Shown here: piece by piece, positions 26,383-35,616 of the stretch
Layout: each line of letters opens with the position of its first letter
How positions within the stretch are numbered: position 1 is the stretch's first letter
Origin: Polyangia bacterium
Lineage (GTDB): Bacteria > Myxococcota_A > Polyangia > Nannocystales > Nannocystaceae
Reading direction: 5' to 3'
Assembly (NCBI GenBank): GCA_030429545.1
Contig: JAUIFF010000011.1
Span: forward strand, 1 to 64,000
Length of the DNA: 64,000 nt
The notes under the pieces: model-generated
Database searches by the model: none
What the model was told of the DNA's origin: nothing
Seen by the model: the letters and a program-made list of their open reading frames with translations, nothing else
Program-made: the position numbers and the translations under genes

Positions 26383-27774
26383 CTAGCTGGCTTCGCCCTG
26401 ATCGCCGTCGTGGTCGTGGTCGTGATCGCCGCTCTCGTCGTGAACGTGCTCTTCCTCTTCTTCGACCGGGTCCGGGGCCTCGGTGACTTCGGCCTTCTCC
26501 ATGAGCAGGTCGAGGATCTTGGCTTCGCGCAGCTGGGCCCGCAGTAGCAAGATCTGGTTATTTTTCTCCATCTGCGCACGCATGCGGTCGACGTTTTCGC
26601 CGCGCTCCTCGGCGAGCTCCTTGAGCTCCGCATTGAGGGTCTCGTCGTCGATGACGATCTCGTGCTTTTTGCCGATGGCATCGAGCAACATGAACGCCGA
26701 GACGTTGTAGCGGGCGCGGCCCTGCATTTGCTGCGCGAGTTGGGCCTCGGTCATGCCGAGTTGCGCGAGGGTCAGGCCCTGCTGCGCCAGTTGTTGCTTG
26801 TACATGTTGACCTGGGCGGAGACCTCACGGGAGATCATCGACGGGGCCACCTCGACCTTGTTGCGGTTGAGCAACTCGGTGACCAGGCGCTGCCGCGCTT
26901 CCATTTCGGCCTGCTGCTGGTCCTCTTCGAGGATCTCTTTTTCAAGCTTGGCGCGGTACTCGGCCCAGGTCTCGGCCTCGCCGATATCCTTGGCAAAGTC
27001 GTCGTCGAGCTCGGGCAACTTCTTGTGCCGGAGGTCGCGCATCCCAACTTTGAGTTTGGCCTCGACGTCGCGCAGCTCGGGCCGCATACGATCGGCGGTC
27101 GGCGTAAACACGATCTCCTGGGTCGAACCTAGGGCCGAAACCGGCACACTCGAAAGCGCTGCGGTGAACCCGGGCAAAAACTCCTGGTCGCCTGCGGCAC
27201 CCAGCTCGATCTTGAGGTCCTTGCGCGAGATATTGTGCTCGCCGAGCGAGCCCTCGACATCGACGGTCCACACATCGCCGTCGATCGTCTCGGTACGCCC
27301 CTCCTCGACCGGTGCGAGCTCGGCGTGCTCCTCCTGCTTTTCGCGGATGATCTTCTCGACCTTGTCGCTGTCGAGCACTGCCGGACGCCGGCGGACCGGG
27401 ACCCCCTCGTAGTCTTGGGGCTCGATCTCGGGGACGACTTCAAACCGCACGGCATAGGAAAACGGTTTGCCGCTAGCGAGCTCGAACGACTCGCGGATCG
27501 GGTTGTTGAGCGGCACCTTCTTGTGCTCGCCGATGGCCTGCTGGAACGTCTCGTTGACGAGGTCCTGGGCCAGCTCGTCGCGCACACCCTTGCCGTACAT
27601 CCGCTCAATGATGTGGGGCGGCACCTTTCCGCGGCGAAAGCCCGGCAGCTGTGCCCGCCGTTGCAAGTCGCGAAACTTGGCTTTGAGCCTGGGCGAAACT
27701 GTGGCCCAGGGAATTTGGACACGGACGCGGCACTCGACCGCACTGATCCTCTCGAGCTGGCTTTCCATCGTCAT
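26383..27774 (-). CDS. tig: trigger factor with His/Asp-rich C-terminal tail
   Basis: A 463-residue ribosome-associated chaperone and peptidyl-prolyl isomerase. The ribosome-docking signature GFRRGKVP sits at 45-52. The FKBP-like middle domain and long helical C-terminal arms (EILEEDQQQAEMEARQRLVTELL, VSAFMLLDAIGKKHEIVIDDETLNAEL) follow. The last 30 residues form an acidic tail with alternating His and Asp (HVHDE, DHDHDHDGD) that could bind metal ions, as SlyD's tail does. I chose the ATG at 27774; 27768 is also possible, while the frame open to 27888 adds unconserved Cys-rich residues. It leads the tig-clpP-clpX set. Confidence 0.95.
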   Translation of the reverse strand: MTMESQLERISAVECRVRVQIPWATVSPRLKAKFRDLQRRAQLPGFRRGKVPPHIIERMYGKGVRDELAQDLVNETFQQAIGEHKKVPLNNPIRESFELASGKPFSYAVRFEVVPEIEPQDYEGVPVRRRPAVLDSDKVEKIIREKQEEHAELAPVEEGRTETIDGDVWTVDVEGSLGEHNISRKDLKIELGAAGDQEFLPGFTAALSSVPVSALGSTQEIVFTPTADRMRPELRDVEAKLKVGMRDLRHKKLPELDDDFAKDIGEAETWAEYRAKLEKEILEEDQQQAEMEARQRLVTELLNRNKVEVAPSMISREVSAQVNMYKQQLAQQGLTLAQLGMTEAQLAQQMQGRARYNVSAFMLLDAIGKKHEIVIDDETLNAELKELAEERGENVDRMRAQMEKNNQILLLRAQLREAKILDLLMEKAEVTEAPDPVEEEEEHVHDESGDHDHDHDGDQGEAS

Positions 27775-28294
27775 GTTCTCGGGTCTTGGTCGCCGCCGAA
27801 TGTCGGCGTGCGAGGCGAAGAGGGCGTCTCTAACAGAGCAATCGCACAGACACAAGCCGACGCAGCCGTATTTCGCCCCCAAACCCACGATTTTAGCCTC
27901 CGCGCCACGAATTCCTGCTCACATCGGGAAACTTTGAGACTGCTCAACTAGCCCCCGAGCGCACCGTCCCGCGCGAGCATGCCGGAGCGCGGATGGCACT
28001 ACCCGGCAAGATCTCCAACGCGACACCTGGACTGCATTGATTGCCAATACACAAAGTCGCCGCAAGCGACTTTGACCTAAACCGAAGTTCGATGTCGGCC
28101 GGAGCTTCGCCAACGAGTTCCACCAACCGCAACTCCAAACAGTACGAGTCCGCTGACCGATGCACAACTAGGTGGCCCACACATTTCTTTAAGAAATATC
28201 CAACCCCACCAAAGCCTACCTCGCAACCAAACCCCAAAGTTTGTGATGGGCTGTTGGGAAACCCAGTTGTGAAGGCGACGGTAGACCGTCACCG
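27775..28294. other. region upstream of tig, no gene seen
   Basis: About 520 bases between the tandem repeats and the tig start. No convincing frame on either strand. The tig promoter must lie here but I cannot place it. A near-palindrome, ATTTCTT-T-AAGAAAT, at about 28184-28198 stands out from the G+C-rich surroundings. Confidence 0.4.
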
Positions 28295-28732
28295 CCCAAA
28301 GGTTCGCGGTGGGCTTTTGACCCTGAACCGAGTTGTGAGTGGAGACGCTGTAGCGGGCCTACCCCTACCCAGCTCGCGCCCTTACGCCTACGCACTCGCC
28401 ACGCCCCAAACTTACTTCCTGGCCCCGCGCCTCGCCCCCCAAACGCCCTCGCCCCCTATGCACAGTCGCAACAACCAAGCCACCCCCCAAAGGTTCGCGG
28501 TGGACTTTTGGCCCTGAACCGAGTTGTGAGTGGCGACGCTGTAGCGGGCCTACTGCGCTCAACCTACGCACTCGCCACGCCCCAAACTTACTTCCTGGCC
28601 CCGCGCCTCGCCCCCCAAAAGCCCTCGCCCCCTATGCACAGTCGAAACAACCAAGCCACCCCCCAAAGGTTCGCGGTGGACTTTTGGCCCTGAACCGAGT
28701 TGTGAGTGGCGACGCTGTAGCGGGCCTACTGC
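28295..28732. repeat. tandem repeat of about 176-191 bp, 2.4 copies
   Basis: Copies start at 28295, 28486 and 28662, each with CCCAAAGGTTCGCGGTGG, then CCTGAACCGAGTTGTGAGTG and ACGCTGTAGCGGGCCTAC. The first is 191 bp (it holds a small insertion around 28361-28383), the second 176 bp, the third is cut off after about 70 bp. Frames inside copy each other and are not proteins. It lies between the ends of the TPR gene and tig's upstream region. Confidence 0.85.
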
Positions 28733-28775
28733 AAGCCGCTCACAACCGGTCTCAGGGCCAAAAGAACCCGCGCGC

Positions 28776-31700
28776 TCACTCGAGCTCAGCCAACCGTTCG
28801 TCACGGTCGCGATACCCCTCGGCCACTTGGAGGAGGTGTTCCCGGGCTTTATCGACTTCACCGACCATCTCGAACACCACCGAAAGCTCGTAGCGGGCTT
28901 CGCTGCGCTCGACATCGGTGCCGGCGCAACCAATCGCCTCCTCGAGGTCGGTGATTGCCTTGTCGGTCTCACCTCGGTGTAGATGCAAGCTTGCCATCAT
29001 CACCAACGAACGTGCGGTCCATGCTGGGTCTTGGGCGGCGAGCTCGAACTGTGCGATGGCATCGTCGACCAGGCCCATCTCACGGTACGCGGTCCCCAGG
29101 TCAAACAGGGTGCGGGCATCGGCTGATTCGTCGATTGTTGCCCGGGCTCGCGCTGGAACTTTGACGGCGGCTACTGGAGCCTCATCTTGCTCGTCGGGAA
29201 CTGCGAAGATCGACGACAGGAAATCGTCGCCCTCGTTGAGCTCTTCGTCTCCTAGAAGGATGTCCTCGTATTCGGGCTCGGGCTCGGGCTGTTGTTCCTC
29301 GCGGTCTAGTTCGGCTTCGAGGCCCAGTCCGTCGAGTGCTTCTTCGGGGGAAACTGGCCGTGCCTGCTCGGTGGGTGGCTCAGCGCTCGGATCCTCGGGC
29401 TGCTCCTCGCTTGCCACAGCTTGTTCGGCTACTGGCTCGCCGGTTTGCGCTCGCTCGTCTTCGTCGGAAGTTGTTGTTTGTGCATCTTCTTCGGCCCCGA
29501 CCGTGGATGCTTCGTCGGCCTCGACTGTCGACGCTTCTGCGGATGCTTCTTCGGCCCCAACCGTGGATGCTTCGTCGGCCTCGACTGTCGACGCTTCTGC
29601 GGATGCTTCGTCGGATTGCGAGGCTTCGTCATTGGCGTCAGCCGTAGCTTCCGGCGACGCCTCCGAAGCCTCAGTTTCCGGCTCAACCTCGGTCCCCGTC
29701 GCCTCGTCGTCCGCTGCCTCTGCACTGTGCTCGTCTGCGGGTTGGCCCGCAGCTTCGGCTTGTTCGGGCTGTGGTTCGGCGCTCTCGTCTTCGGTGTCGT
29801 CGTTCGCCGGCAGCTGGTTGTGTTCGTCGTCCGCTGTCGTTTGCTCGTGGTCGACCTCGGCAGACGAGTCTTCCTGTGCTGGAGTTTCGTTGACCGGCTC
29901 TGCGGGCTCGTCTACAGCGTCGTCGGCCTCGGTTGTACTTGTATCGGCACTGAGATCTCCGGCGGCCGGCTCACTTGTATCTACATCGGGATCGTCCGGC
30001 TCGCGCCCAACCATCACCACGCCGCTTGAAAATTTGGTGCGGTAGGGCTCTAGACCGGGGTGCCCTGGATACTTCTGGTCGAGATCCATGTAGGTAAAGC
30101 GGGCGTCGTCGTCGAACCCTTGGGAGATGAAAAACGCGAGTTCCTCGAGCTCGTCGGCGATGTCTGGCCACTCGGAATCACTGTCGGCGTCGGCGGCTTC
30201 GGGCTCTTCCTGCGCGTCCTCGGGGTCTTTGTCTGCCTCGGCGTCGCTGACTTCGAGCGGCTGTCCGGGCGCAGCCGTGTCGGCGGCCTCAGTTTTGGTA
30301 TCGGCCTCGCCCGCAGTCGTCGTCGATTGCTCGGCAACTTCGCCCCCATCATCTGGCTGTGGCTTCGCTGCTGCGTCCGGCTCTGTCTTGTCGGTTTCCG
30401 GTTTGGGCGGCGGCTGTCGGCTCGGCGGGCGCTTGGTTGGCAAACCGAGCTTTGATGTACCTACACGTTTTTGGTCCTGCGCGTCCGCTGTCGACGAACC
30501 ACCAGCACCACCATCGGCGTCGTCGGAGTCTTCTTTGGACTCGCTGGTGGACGACGGTTCTTTGCTTTTGCCCTTCGACAGTCGCGAGCCTAGCGCCAAC
30601 CCGAGGCGGGAGATGCTTGGCTTGGGGGTGCCGGCCTTGGCCGTCGGTCCCGACTTCGCGCCGGGGCGCCGGGGAAGTCCTCGCAACGACCGCGGTGGCG
30701 GGGGGCGACGGGACGGAGGCGGGGGTTTGGGTTTGGTTTCGACGGCCTCGACAACCTCAAACTCCTCGACATCGAGCTCGACAACCTCACTGGCGGAGGC
30801 ATCCATTTCTGCGGCGGGCTCGGGCTTGCTGGGTTTGGGAGCCCGAAACCGGATCTGCCCGGAGTCGTCGGTACTGGTTGCTCGCCCACCTTTTGTCGAG
30901 GCGAGCGGTGGCAGCGGCCCCGAACCGCTACCTTCGCTGTGCGACGACAACTTTGGCAGCGGACCCGACCCACTGCCTTCGGTTTGCTCGGGATCCCCTG
31001 GTTTGCGGCTTGCGACCTTGCGCAACACAGAGCCTAGTCGCAGCGCCCTGGCTTTGCTGTCCTCGGGCTCCTGTGTACTTGCAATCTTCTTGAGGCCTGA
31101 TCCCTCACCCGTTTCAGGGTTGAGGCTCGACTTGAGTTCGAGCAGGGTTTGATTGCGCGGCGCGAGCTTGAGGGCTTTGGCCAGCAACTCCCGGGCGTAG
31201 TCGGGCTCGGAGGTTTGGTGGCGGGCAATCAACTCGAGGTACAGCGCTACCGCATCTTCGTGACGCTTGAGGTCGGTCAAGATGACGGCCTTGAGCTCGC
31301 TGGCCTCGCGGTGTTCGGGCTGTTGGGCGAGCACGCCGCGAATGTGTCGCAACGCGTGCTCAAACATCTTGTAGTTGACGTAGACGCGGGCTTCTACGAG
31401 AATTTTCTCGAGTTGCTCGGCGGTGGGTTTGGCCGGGCTTTCGCCCTCGCTGTCTGAGCTCGGTGCATCTACAACGTCTTCGGAATCGGCACCGTCGGCC
31501 GCGGTCTCGGGCTGCTCGGCAGGGGCATCGGACTCGACTGTTTGTTGTGCCTCGCTGGCCTCATCGGCCGTGGGCTCGTCGGCCGGCTGTTCGTCGTCGC
31601 CGACATCTTCCGACTTCGCCTCGACCGGGAGTTCATCGCTGACGTTGACCGCGGCTTCAAAGCGCTTGGCCCCGGAGTGTTCTTCGTGGGCCTTGACGGC

Positions 31701-32765
31701 CTGCTCGGTGACCGGGGCGCTCTCCTCGGGACCCATGTCGACCGAGTCTTCAAGATCGATGTCAAACCCGTCTTCGTCGTCTTCGGCGACGTCCGAGACA
31801 TCGATGTCCATGGCGTCGTCTTCGGGTTCTTCGGCGGCCCGGAGTTTCTCGAGTTCGGCCTCAACTTCGGCCAGCGACTCCTGCATGGAGGCGACCTCGC
31901 CATGCTCCCAAGTCACGGCTTTGCGCAACACTCGGGCGGCGATCTCCAAACCCTTCTTGCCGGCCTTGCGCTGCTCCTTGGCCAGTTCGGCGACAACGCT
32001 GACGGCCTTGTCGACCTTGCCCAGGGCAATAAATGTATCACCAAGTAGTTCGAGGCCAACCGGATCGGTGGGGGCCGCCCGCAGCAGGGCGTTGAGCTTG
32101 ACGAGGGCGCGCCGCGACTCGTTTTTCTTGAGGTAGATCCGAGCCAGTGTGCGCAACACCGGCAGCTCGTCCTCTTTGTGGTAGATCAGCCGCTCGGCCA
32201 CGCGGATGTAGTCGTCGAAACGCTGGTCGATCAGCAGCCGCGAAGCCGCCAGGGCAAAGTGCTCAACTGCCTCTTTGACCATGCCCTCGCGCGAGTACAA
32301 CTCGGCCAGACGCAGGCGCTTACCGACGGCACGGTTGTCGAGTTCGGCGACGCGTTTGAACCCCTCTAACCCCTCGGCGATTTTCCCCGACTGAAAGTAG
32401 GACTGGGCGACAAACTCGTAGGTTGCAACTGCATCGGCTGTGTGCCCGCTCTTGCGGTAGAGCTCGGCGACTTCGATGTGGATGTCCAATCGGCCAGGAT
32501 CGAGGTTGAGCACCTGGCGAAACACCGCCAGGGCTTTTTGCGGTTCGTCGATGGCGACATAGTGCTTGGCGACCTTGAGGTACTTGCCGATCGCACCGCC
32601 ACGATCCCCGGAGCGCACCAAGCAGTCGGCCAACATCAACCAGCTGCGGATGTCACTCGGATCATCTTCGACGATCGCCGCATACTCCCGCGCCGACTTG
32701 TCGTGCTGACCTTTTGCTGCGTACTTGGCCGCAGCCGCCAGTGCTTTTTCACGATTGAACGCCAA
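28776..32765 (-). CDS. giant TPR protein with long acidic disordered middle
   Basis: A 1329-residue protein without a signal peptide. Residues 1-300 are tandem tetratricopeptide repeats (SAREYAAIVEDDPSDIRSWLMLADCLVRSGD, then KALAVFRQVLNLDPGRLDIHIEVAELYRKSG). A second TPR block lies near 450-530 and a third at the C-terminus (DARTLFDLGTAYREMGLVDDAIAQFELAAQDP). Between them are long Glu/Asp/Ala/Pro-rich stretches with a Pro-Arg patch. A 20-residue unit rich in EASTVEADEASTVGAE is duplicated at 29489-29608. The gene starts 26 bases after accC, last in the aro/acc string. Likely a scaffold; partners unknown. Similar TPR proteins in myxobacteria serve gliding or secretion machines, which is only a possibility here. 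Confidence 0.88.
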   Translation of the reverse strand: MAFNREKALAAAAKYAAKGQHDKSAREYAAIVEDDPSDIRSWLMLADCLVRSGDRGGAIGKYLKVAKHYVAIDEPQKALAVFRQVLNLDPGRLDIHIEVAELYRKSGHTADAVATYEFVAQSYFQSGKIAEGLEGFKRVAELDNRAVGKRLRLAELYSREGMVKEAVEHFALAASRLLIDQRFDDYIRVAERLIYHKEDELPVLRTLARIYLKKNESRRALVKLNALLRAAPTDPVGLELLGDTFIALGKVDKAVSVVAELAKEQRKAGKKGLEIAARVLRKAVTWEHGEVASMQESLAEVEAELEKLRAAEEPEDDAMDIDVSDVAEDDEDGFDIDLEDSVDMGPEESAPVTEQAVKAHEEHSGAKRFEAAVNVSDELPVEAKSEDVGDDEQPADEPTADEASEAQQTVESDAPAEQPETAADGADSEDVVDAPSSDSEGESPAKPTAEQLEKILVEARVYVNYKMFEHALRHIRGVLAQQPEHREASELKAVILTDLKRHEDAVALYLELIARHQTSEPDYARELLAKALKLAPRNQTLLELKSSLNPETGEGSGLKKIASTQEPEDSKARALRLGSVLRKVASRKPGDPEQTEGSGSGPLPKLSSHSEGSGSGPLPPLASTKGGRATSTDDSGQIRFRAPKPSKPEPAAEMDASASEVVELDVEEFEVVEAVETKPKPPPPSRRPPPPRSLRGLPRRPGAKSGPTAKAGTPKPSISRLGLALGSRLSKGKSKEPSSTSESKEDSDDADGGAGGSSTADAQDQKRVGTSKLGLPTKRPPSRQPPPKPETDKTEPDAAAKPQPDDGGEVAEQSTTTAGEADTKTEAADTAAPGQPLEVSDAEADKDPEDAQEEPEAADADSDSEWPDIADELEELAFFISQGFDDDARFTYMDLDQKYPGHPGLEPYRTKFSSGVVMVGREPDDPDVDTSEPAAGDLSADTSTTEADDAVDEPAEPVNETPAQEDSSAEVDHEQTTADDEHNQLPANDDTEDESAEPQPEQAEAAGQPADEHSAEAADDEATGTEVEPETEASEASPEATADANDEASQSDEASAEASTVEADEASTVGAEEASAEASTVEADEASTVGAEEDAQTTTSDEDERAQTGEPVAEQAVASEEQPEDPSAEPPTEQARPVSPEEALDGLGLEAELDREEQQPEPEPEYEDILLGDEELNEGDDFLSSIFAVPDEQDEAPVAAVKVPARARATIDESADARTLFDLGTAYREMGLVDDAIAQFELAAQDPAWTARSLVMMASLHLHRGETDKAITDLEEAIGCAGTDVERSEARYELSVVFEMVGEVDKAREHLLQVAEGYRDRDERLAELE
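29489..29608 (-). repeat. 60-bp in-frame tandem duplication in the TPR gene
   Basis: Two 60-base units (29489-29548, 29549-29608) are nearly identical and encode a 20-residue Ala/Glu/Ser-rich repeat in the disordered part of the TPR protein. The near identity at DNA level suggests a recent duplication. Confidence 0.8.
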
Positions 32766-32791
32766 CCCTCCGCCTACCTTGTTCCTTTTCC

Positions 32792-34171
32792 TTATGAGTG
32801 CGCGTCAGCTTCTTTTACGACGGCATCCGCGTCGAGGGATTGTTCCAAGAAGTGCGTATCGTATGTACCATTGACGAACGCATCCTGCTTGAGCAACCAG
32901 CGGTGAAGTGGAAGATTGGTTTTGATCCCTTCGACCACACATTCGCCGAGCGCTCGTCGCATGCGGTGGATCGCCTGCGCACGATCGGGCGCGTGAACGA
33001 TCAACTTTCCGAGCATCGAGTCGTAATAGGGGGAGACTGTGTACCCTTGGTACACATGGCTATCGACGCGCACGCCGTACCCACCGGGGAAGTGCAGCGC
33101 GGTAATCGTCCCGGGCATCGGCGCAAAGTTGACCGGATCTTCGGCGTTGATCCTACATTCAATTGAGTGGCCCCGAGGGTTGTGCCGGCGCGTGAGATGC
33201 TTGAGCGGTTCGCCGGTGGCGAGGCGAATCTGCTCCTGGACCAGGTCGACCCCGGTGATCATCTCGGTCACGCAGTGCTCGACCTGAACCCGCGTGTTCA
33301 TCTCCATGAAATAGAAGCGGTCGCCGTCGAGCAAAAACTCGACCGTGCCCAGCGAGCGGTAGTTGATCGCCCTGGCAGCCTCGACCCCGGCGTTGCAGAT
33401 CCGCTCGCGCAGCTCATCGGGGAGGTTGGAGCCGGGTGCCTCTTCGAGCAATTTTTGGTGGCGCCGCTGGATCGAACACTCGCGCTCGAACAGGTGGGTA
33501 ACGTTTCCCTGGCAATCCGCGACGACCTGGACCTCGATGTGGCGCGGGCTTTCGACGTAGCGCTCGAGGTACATGTCGCCACAACCAAATGCGGCCTTGG
33601 CCTCGGCCTGGGCAGTTTCAAGCGTCGAGGGCAGGCTTTCAGGTTCGCGAACAATCTTCATGCCGCGACCACCACCACCGGCCGATGCCTTGAGCAACAC
33701 CGGGTAACCGACCTTTTCGGCGGCTTCGAGGGCTTGCTCGGCGGTGTGTAAAACCCCAGTCCCTGGCAACACCGGGACCCCCGCGGCCGTCATGGTTTCA
33801 CGGGCACGGACCTTGTCGCCCATCAGGCGCATGTGCTCGGCACTCGGCCCAATAAGGGTGATGCCGCACCGCTCTAAAATCTCGGCGAAGTCGGCACGCT
33901 CAGACAAAAACCCGTAACCCGGGTGGATCGCATCTGCGCCGGAGAGCTCGGCCGCGGCCAGGATGTTGTGTATGCAGAGGTAACTCTGCGTGGCCGGACC
34001 GGGACCGATGCAAATTGCCTCGTCGGCAAATCGCGTGTGAAGCGCATGTTCATCAACGGTCGAGTAGACCGCGACTGTGGCGATCCCCAATTCTCGGCAC
34101 GCACGGATCACCCGCAGAGCGATCTCCCCGCGGTTGGCTACTAGGACCTTGCGGATCTTCTTTTGGGTCAC
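32792..34171 (-). CDS. accC: acetyl-CoA carboxylase, biotin carboxylase subunit
   Basis: A 459-residue ATP-grasp enzyme that carboxylates the biotin on AccB, the first step of fatty-acid synthesis. It has VLVANRGEIALRVIRAC at the start, ATP-binding SAGGGGRGMKIV, HIEVQVVAD, FERECSIQRRHQK, and the catalytic region EMNTRVQVEH. I use the GTG at 34171 because it overlaps the accB stop as GTGA and gives the family's usual N-terminus; the frame open to 34300 runs into accB. The accBC pair is standard. The TPR gene follows after 26 bases. Confidence 0.97.
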   Translation of the reverse strand: MTQKKIRKVLVANRGEIALRVIRACRELGIATVAVYSTVDEHALHTRFADEAICIGPGPATQSYLCIHNILAAAELSGADAIHPGYGFLSERADFAEILERCGITLIGPSAEHMRLMGDKVRARETMTAAGVPVLPGTGVLHTAEQALEAAEKVGYPVLLKASAGGGGRGMKIVREPESLPSTLETAQAEAKAAFGCGDMYLERYVESPRHIEVQVVADCQGNVTHLFERECSIQRRHQKLLEEAPGSNLPDELRERICNAGVEAARAINYRSLGTVEFLLDGDRFYFMEMNTRVQVEHCVTEMITGVDLVQEQIRLATGEPLKHLTRRHNPRGHSIECRINAEDPVNFAPMPGTITALHFPGGYGVRVDSHVYQGYTVSPYYDSMLGKLIVHAPDRAQAIHRMRRALGECVVEGIKTNLPLHRWLLKQDAFVNGTYDTHFLEQSLDADAVVKEADAHS

Positions 34172-34677
34172 AGTTTGCGCACCCGAAACAGTTTGGCCCC
34201 GTACTCGACCGGCGAGGCGTTTTCGACGAGCACCTCTTCGATCACGCAGGCGAACTCGGCTTCGATCTCGTTGAACAACTTCATGGCCTCGACGATGCAC
34301 AGCGTCTGCCCAGGCGCCACACGGTCGCCGGCCGAAACAAACGATGGTTGCTCAGGGTTGGGCGAACGGTAGAACGTACCGACGAATGGCGAGGTGATGA
34401 AATCCCCTTCGTCGACCTTCGCGGCGGGAGCCGGCGCTGACGCCGGTGCAGGACGCGACGTGGGAGCCGGCACACTGATGAGCTCGGAATCACTTGCAGC
34501 TACAACGACTGGGGCCGGTGTTGGCTGCGACGAGCCAACGTTGCGACGCAACAGGATTCTGTGCTCACCACTTTCGAGCTCAACCTCGCCTAGGCCGTAC
34601 TGTTTGACGACACGCGCGAGCTCGCGGATGTACCTGAGATCAGGGAGAGACTTGGTGTCCCGGGAATCGGCGGACAT
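34168..34677 (-). CDS. accB: biotin carboxyl carrier protein of acetyl-CoA carboxylase
   Basis: A 169-residue carrier. The N-terminal third (YIRELARVVKQYGLGEVELESG) is typical of AccB; a Pro/Ala-rich hinge (54-88) leads to the biotinyl domain TSPFVGTFYRSPNPEQPSFV, with the biotin-accepting Lys in EAMKLFNEIEAE. It overlaps accC by four bases and starts 21 bases after aroQ, so it is transcribed with the shikimate genes. Confidence 0.97.
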   Translation of the reverse strand: MSADSRDTKSLPDLRYIRELARVVKQYGLGEVELESGEHRILLRRNVGSSQPTPAPVVVAASDSELISVPAPTSRPAPASAPAPAAKVDEGDFITSPFVGTFYRSPNPEQPSFVSAGDRVAPGQTLCIVEAMKLFNEIEAEFACVIEEVLVENASPVEYGAKLFRVRKL

Positions 34678-34698
34678 GACACTCCGATGGTGGAAAAT

Positions 34699-35187
34699 TC
34701 AGGAGGATGCTGGCCGGTTCAACAGCTGTGTTGCGAGGTGTCGCAGGGCAAGAACATACGACTGGCGGCCGAGCCCCATGATGATTCCGCAACAGGCACT
34801 GCCCGTCACGGACGTGTGGCGATAGGATTCTCGCGTATACAAGTTTGTGAGGTGAACCTCGATCGCCGGCGCCGAGACAGCACGCAATGCGTCCGCAATT
34901 GCAACGCTGGTGTGGGTGTAGCCCCCAGGGTTGATAACCAATGCATCAAAGTCCCCGCGGGCAACCTCGTGAATCCAATCGATGATGACACCGACGTGAT
35001 TGCTCTGGCGGCACACCACCGACAGGCCCTCCTGCACCGCAACTTCGCCGAGCTTGGTGTCGAGCTGCGCGAGGCTTCCAGCTCCGTAGATGCCAGGCTC
35101 TCGTTGGCCCAACAGGTTGAGGTTGGGCCCATGGATCACCAACACTCGGGGAGTGCCCGACCCATGCTGCTGTTGCGGTAAACCCAC
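34699..35187 (-). CDS. aroQ: 3-dehydroquinate dehydratase, type II
   Basis: A 162-residue enzyme for the third step of the shikimate pathway. It has VIHGPNLNLLGQREPGIYG with the catalytic Tyr34, then NPGGYTHTSVAIADAL and EVHLTNLYTRESYRHTSV with His113, matching type II enzymes. The C-terminus is slightly longer than usual. It lies between the roadblock gene (75 bases upstream) and accB (21 bases downstream); aroQ-accB-accC adjacency is common in bacteria. Confidence 0.97.
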   Translation of the reverse strand: MGLPQQQHGSGTPRVLVIHGPNLNLLGQREPGIYGAGSLAQLDTKLGEVAVQEGLSVVCRQSNHVGVIIDWIHEVARGDFDALVINPGGYTHTSVAIADALRAVSAPAIEVHLTNLYTRESYRHTSVTGSACCGIIMGLGRQSYVLALRHLATQLLNRPASS

Positions 35188-35211
35188 GGGTGACTCGCTG
35201 TGACGCCACTG

Positions 35212-35275
35212 CCCGGCGAACGAAATCTCGGCGGACTCAATCTCGGCGAACGAAATCTCGGACTAAATCTCGGCG
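35212..35275 (-). repeat. short direct repeats after the roadblock gene
   Basis: On the minus strand the end of the roadblock gene, GCCGAGATTTAG, is echoed three more times directly after its stop as CCGAGATT blocks, two of them within TTCGTTCGCCGAGATT-like units. This looks like local slippage duplication of the gene's 3' end, in the spacer before aroQ. Confidence 0.65.
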
Positions 35276-35616
35276 ATCAGCGCGTGGGCACCCTGGCGAA
35301 GCCGCCACCGACTCTGGCCAAAGTTACCCGCAGTCTTCATCACCAACGCCACGAAAATCTCGTCGTTGAGTTCGCGAAACAGCAAGGTGTTGGTGTCGGA
35401 CTTGATGGTGATGTCCTTGAGCACACCGAGATCGAGCGACACGGCCGCTTGGCGCAGCTCTCGGAGCTTGATCGAAAACTCGGTCACCACCGTCTCGATG
35501 TCCACCGCCACGCCAGGGGCAATAAACTTCTCGATGGTGATGCCGTCGTAGCCCATCATGATGGCGCCTAGGGCACCTTGGTTTTGGTCGACGAGTTTTT
35601 TGAGCGTGTCGAGCAT
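35263..35616 (-). CDS. roadblock/LC7-domain protein (MglB-like)
   Basis: A 117-residue single-domain protein of the roadblock/LC7 family: ALGAIMMGYDGITIEKF, DIETVVTEFSIKLRELRQAA, VLKDITIKSDTNTLLFRELNDEIFVALVM. These proteins dimerise and regulate small Ras-like GTPases; MglB of Myxococcus is the classical case. The C-terminus ends RQGAHALIAEI. It lies in the shikimate gene string, 241 bases after aroB and 75 bases before aroQ, with no GTPase gene in the window. Its partner is therefore elsewhere, and the link with aromatic biosynthesis may be only positional. Confidence 0.9.
   Translation of the reverse strand: MLDTLKKLVDQNQGALGAIMMGYDGITIEKFIAPGVAVDIETVVTEFSIKLRELRQAAVSLDLGVLKDITIKSDTNTLLFRELNDEIFVALVMKTAGNFGQSRWRLRQGAHALIAEI

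Noticed and set aside
28041..28972. Frames within the tandem repeats near tig
   Set aside because: They repeat the same peptide in each repeat copy and are explained by the DNA repeat.
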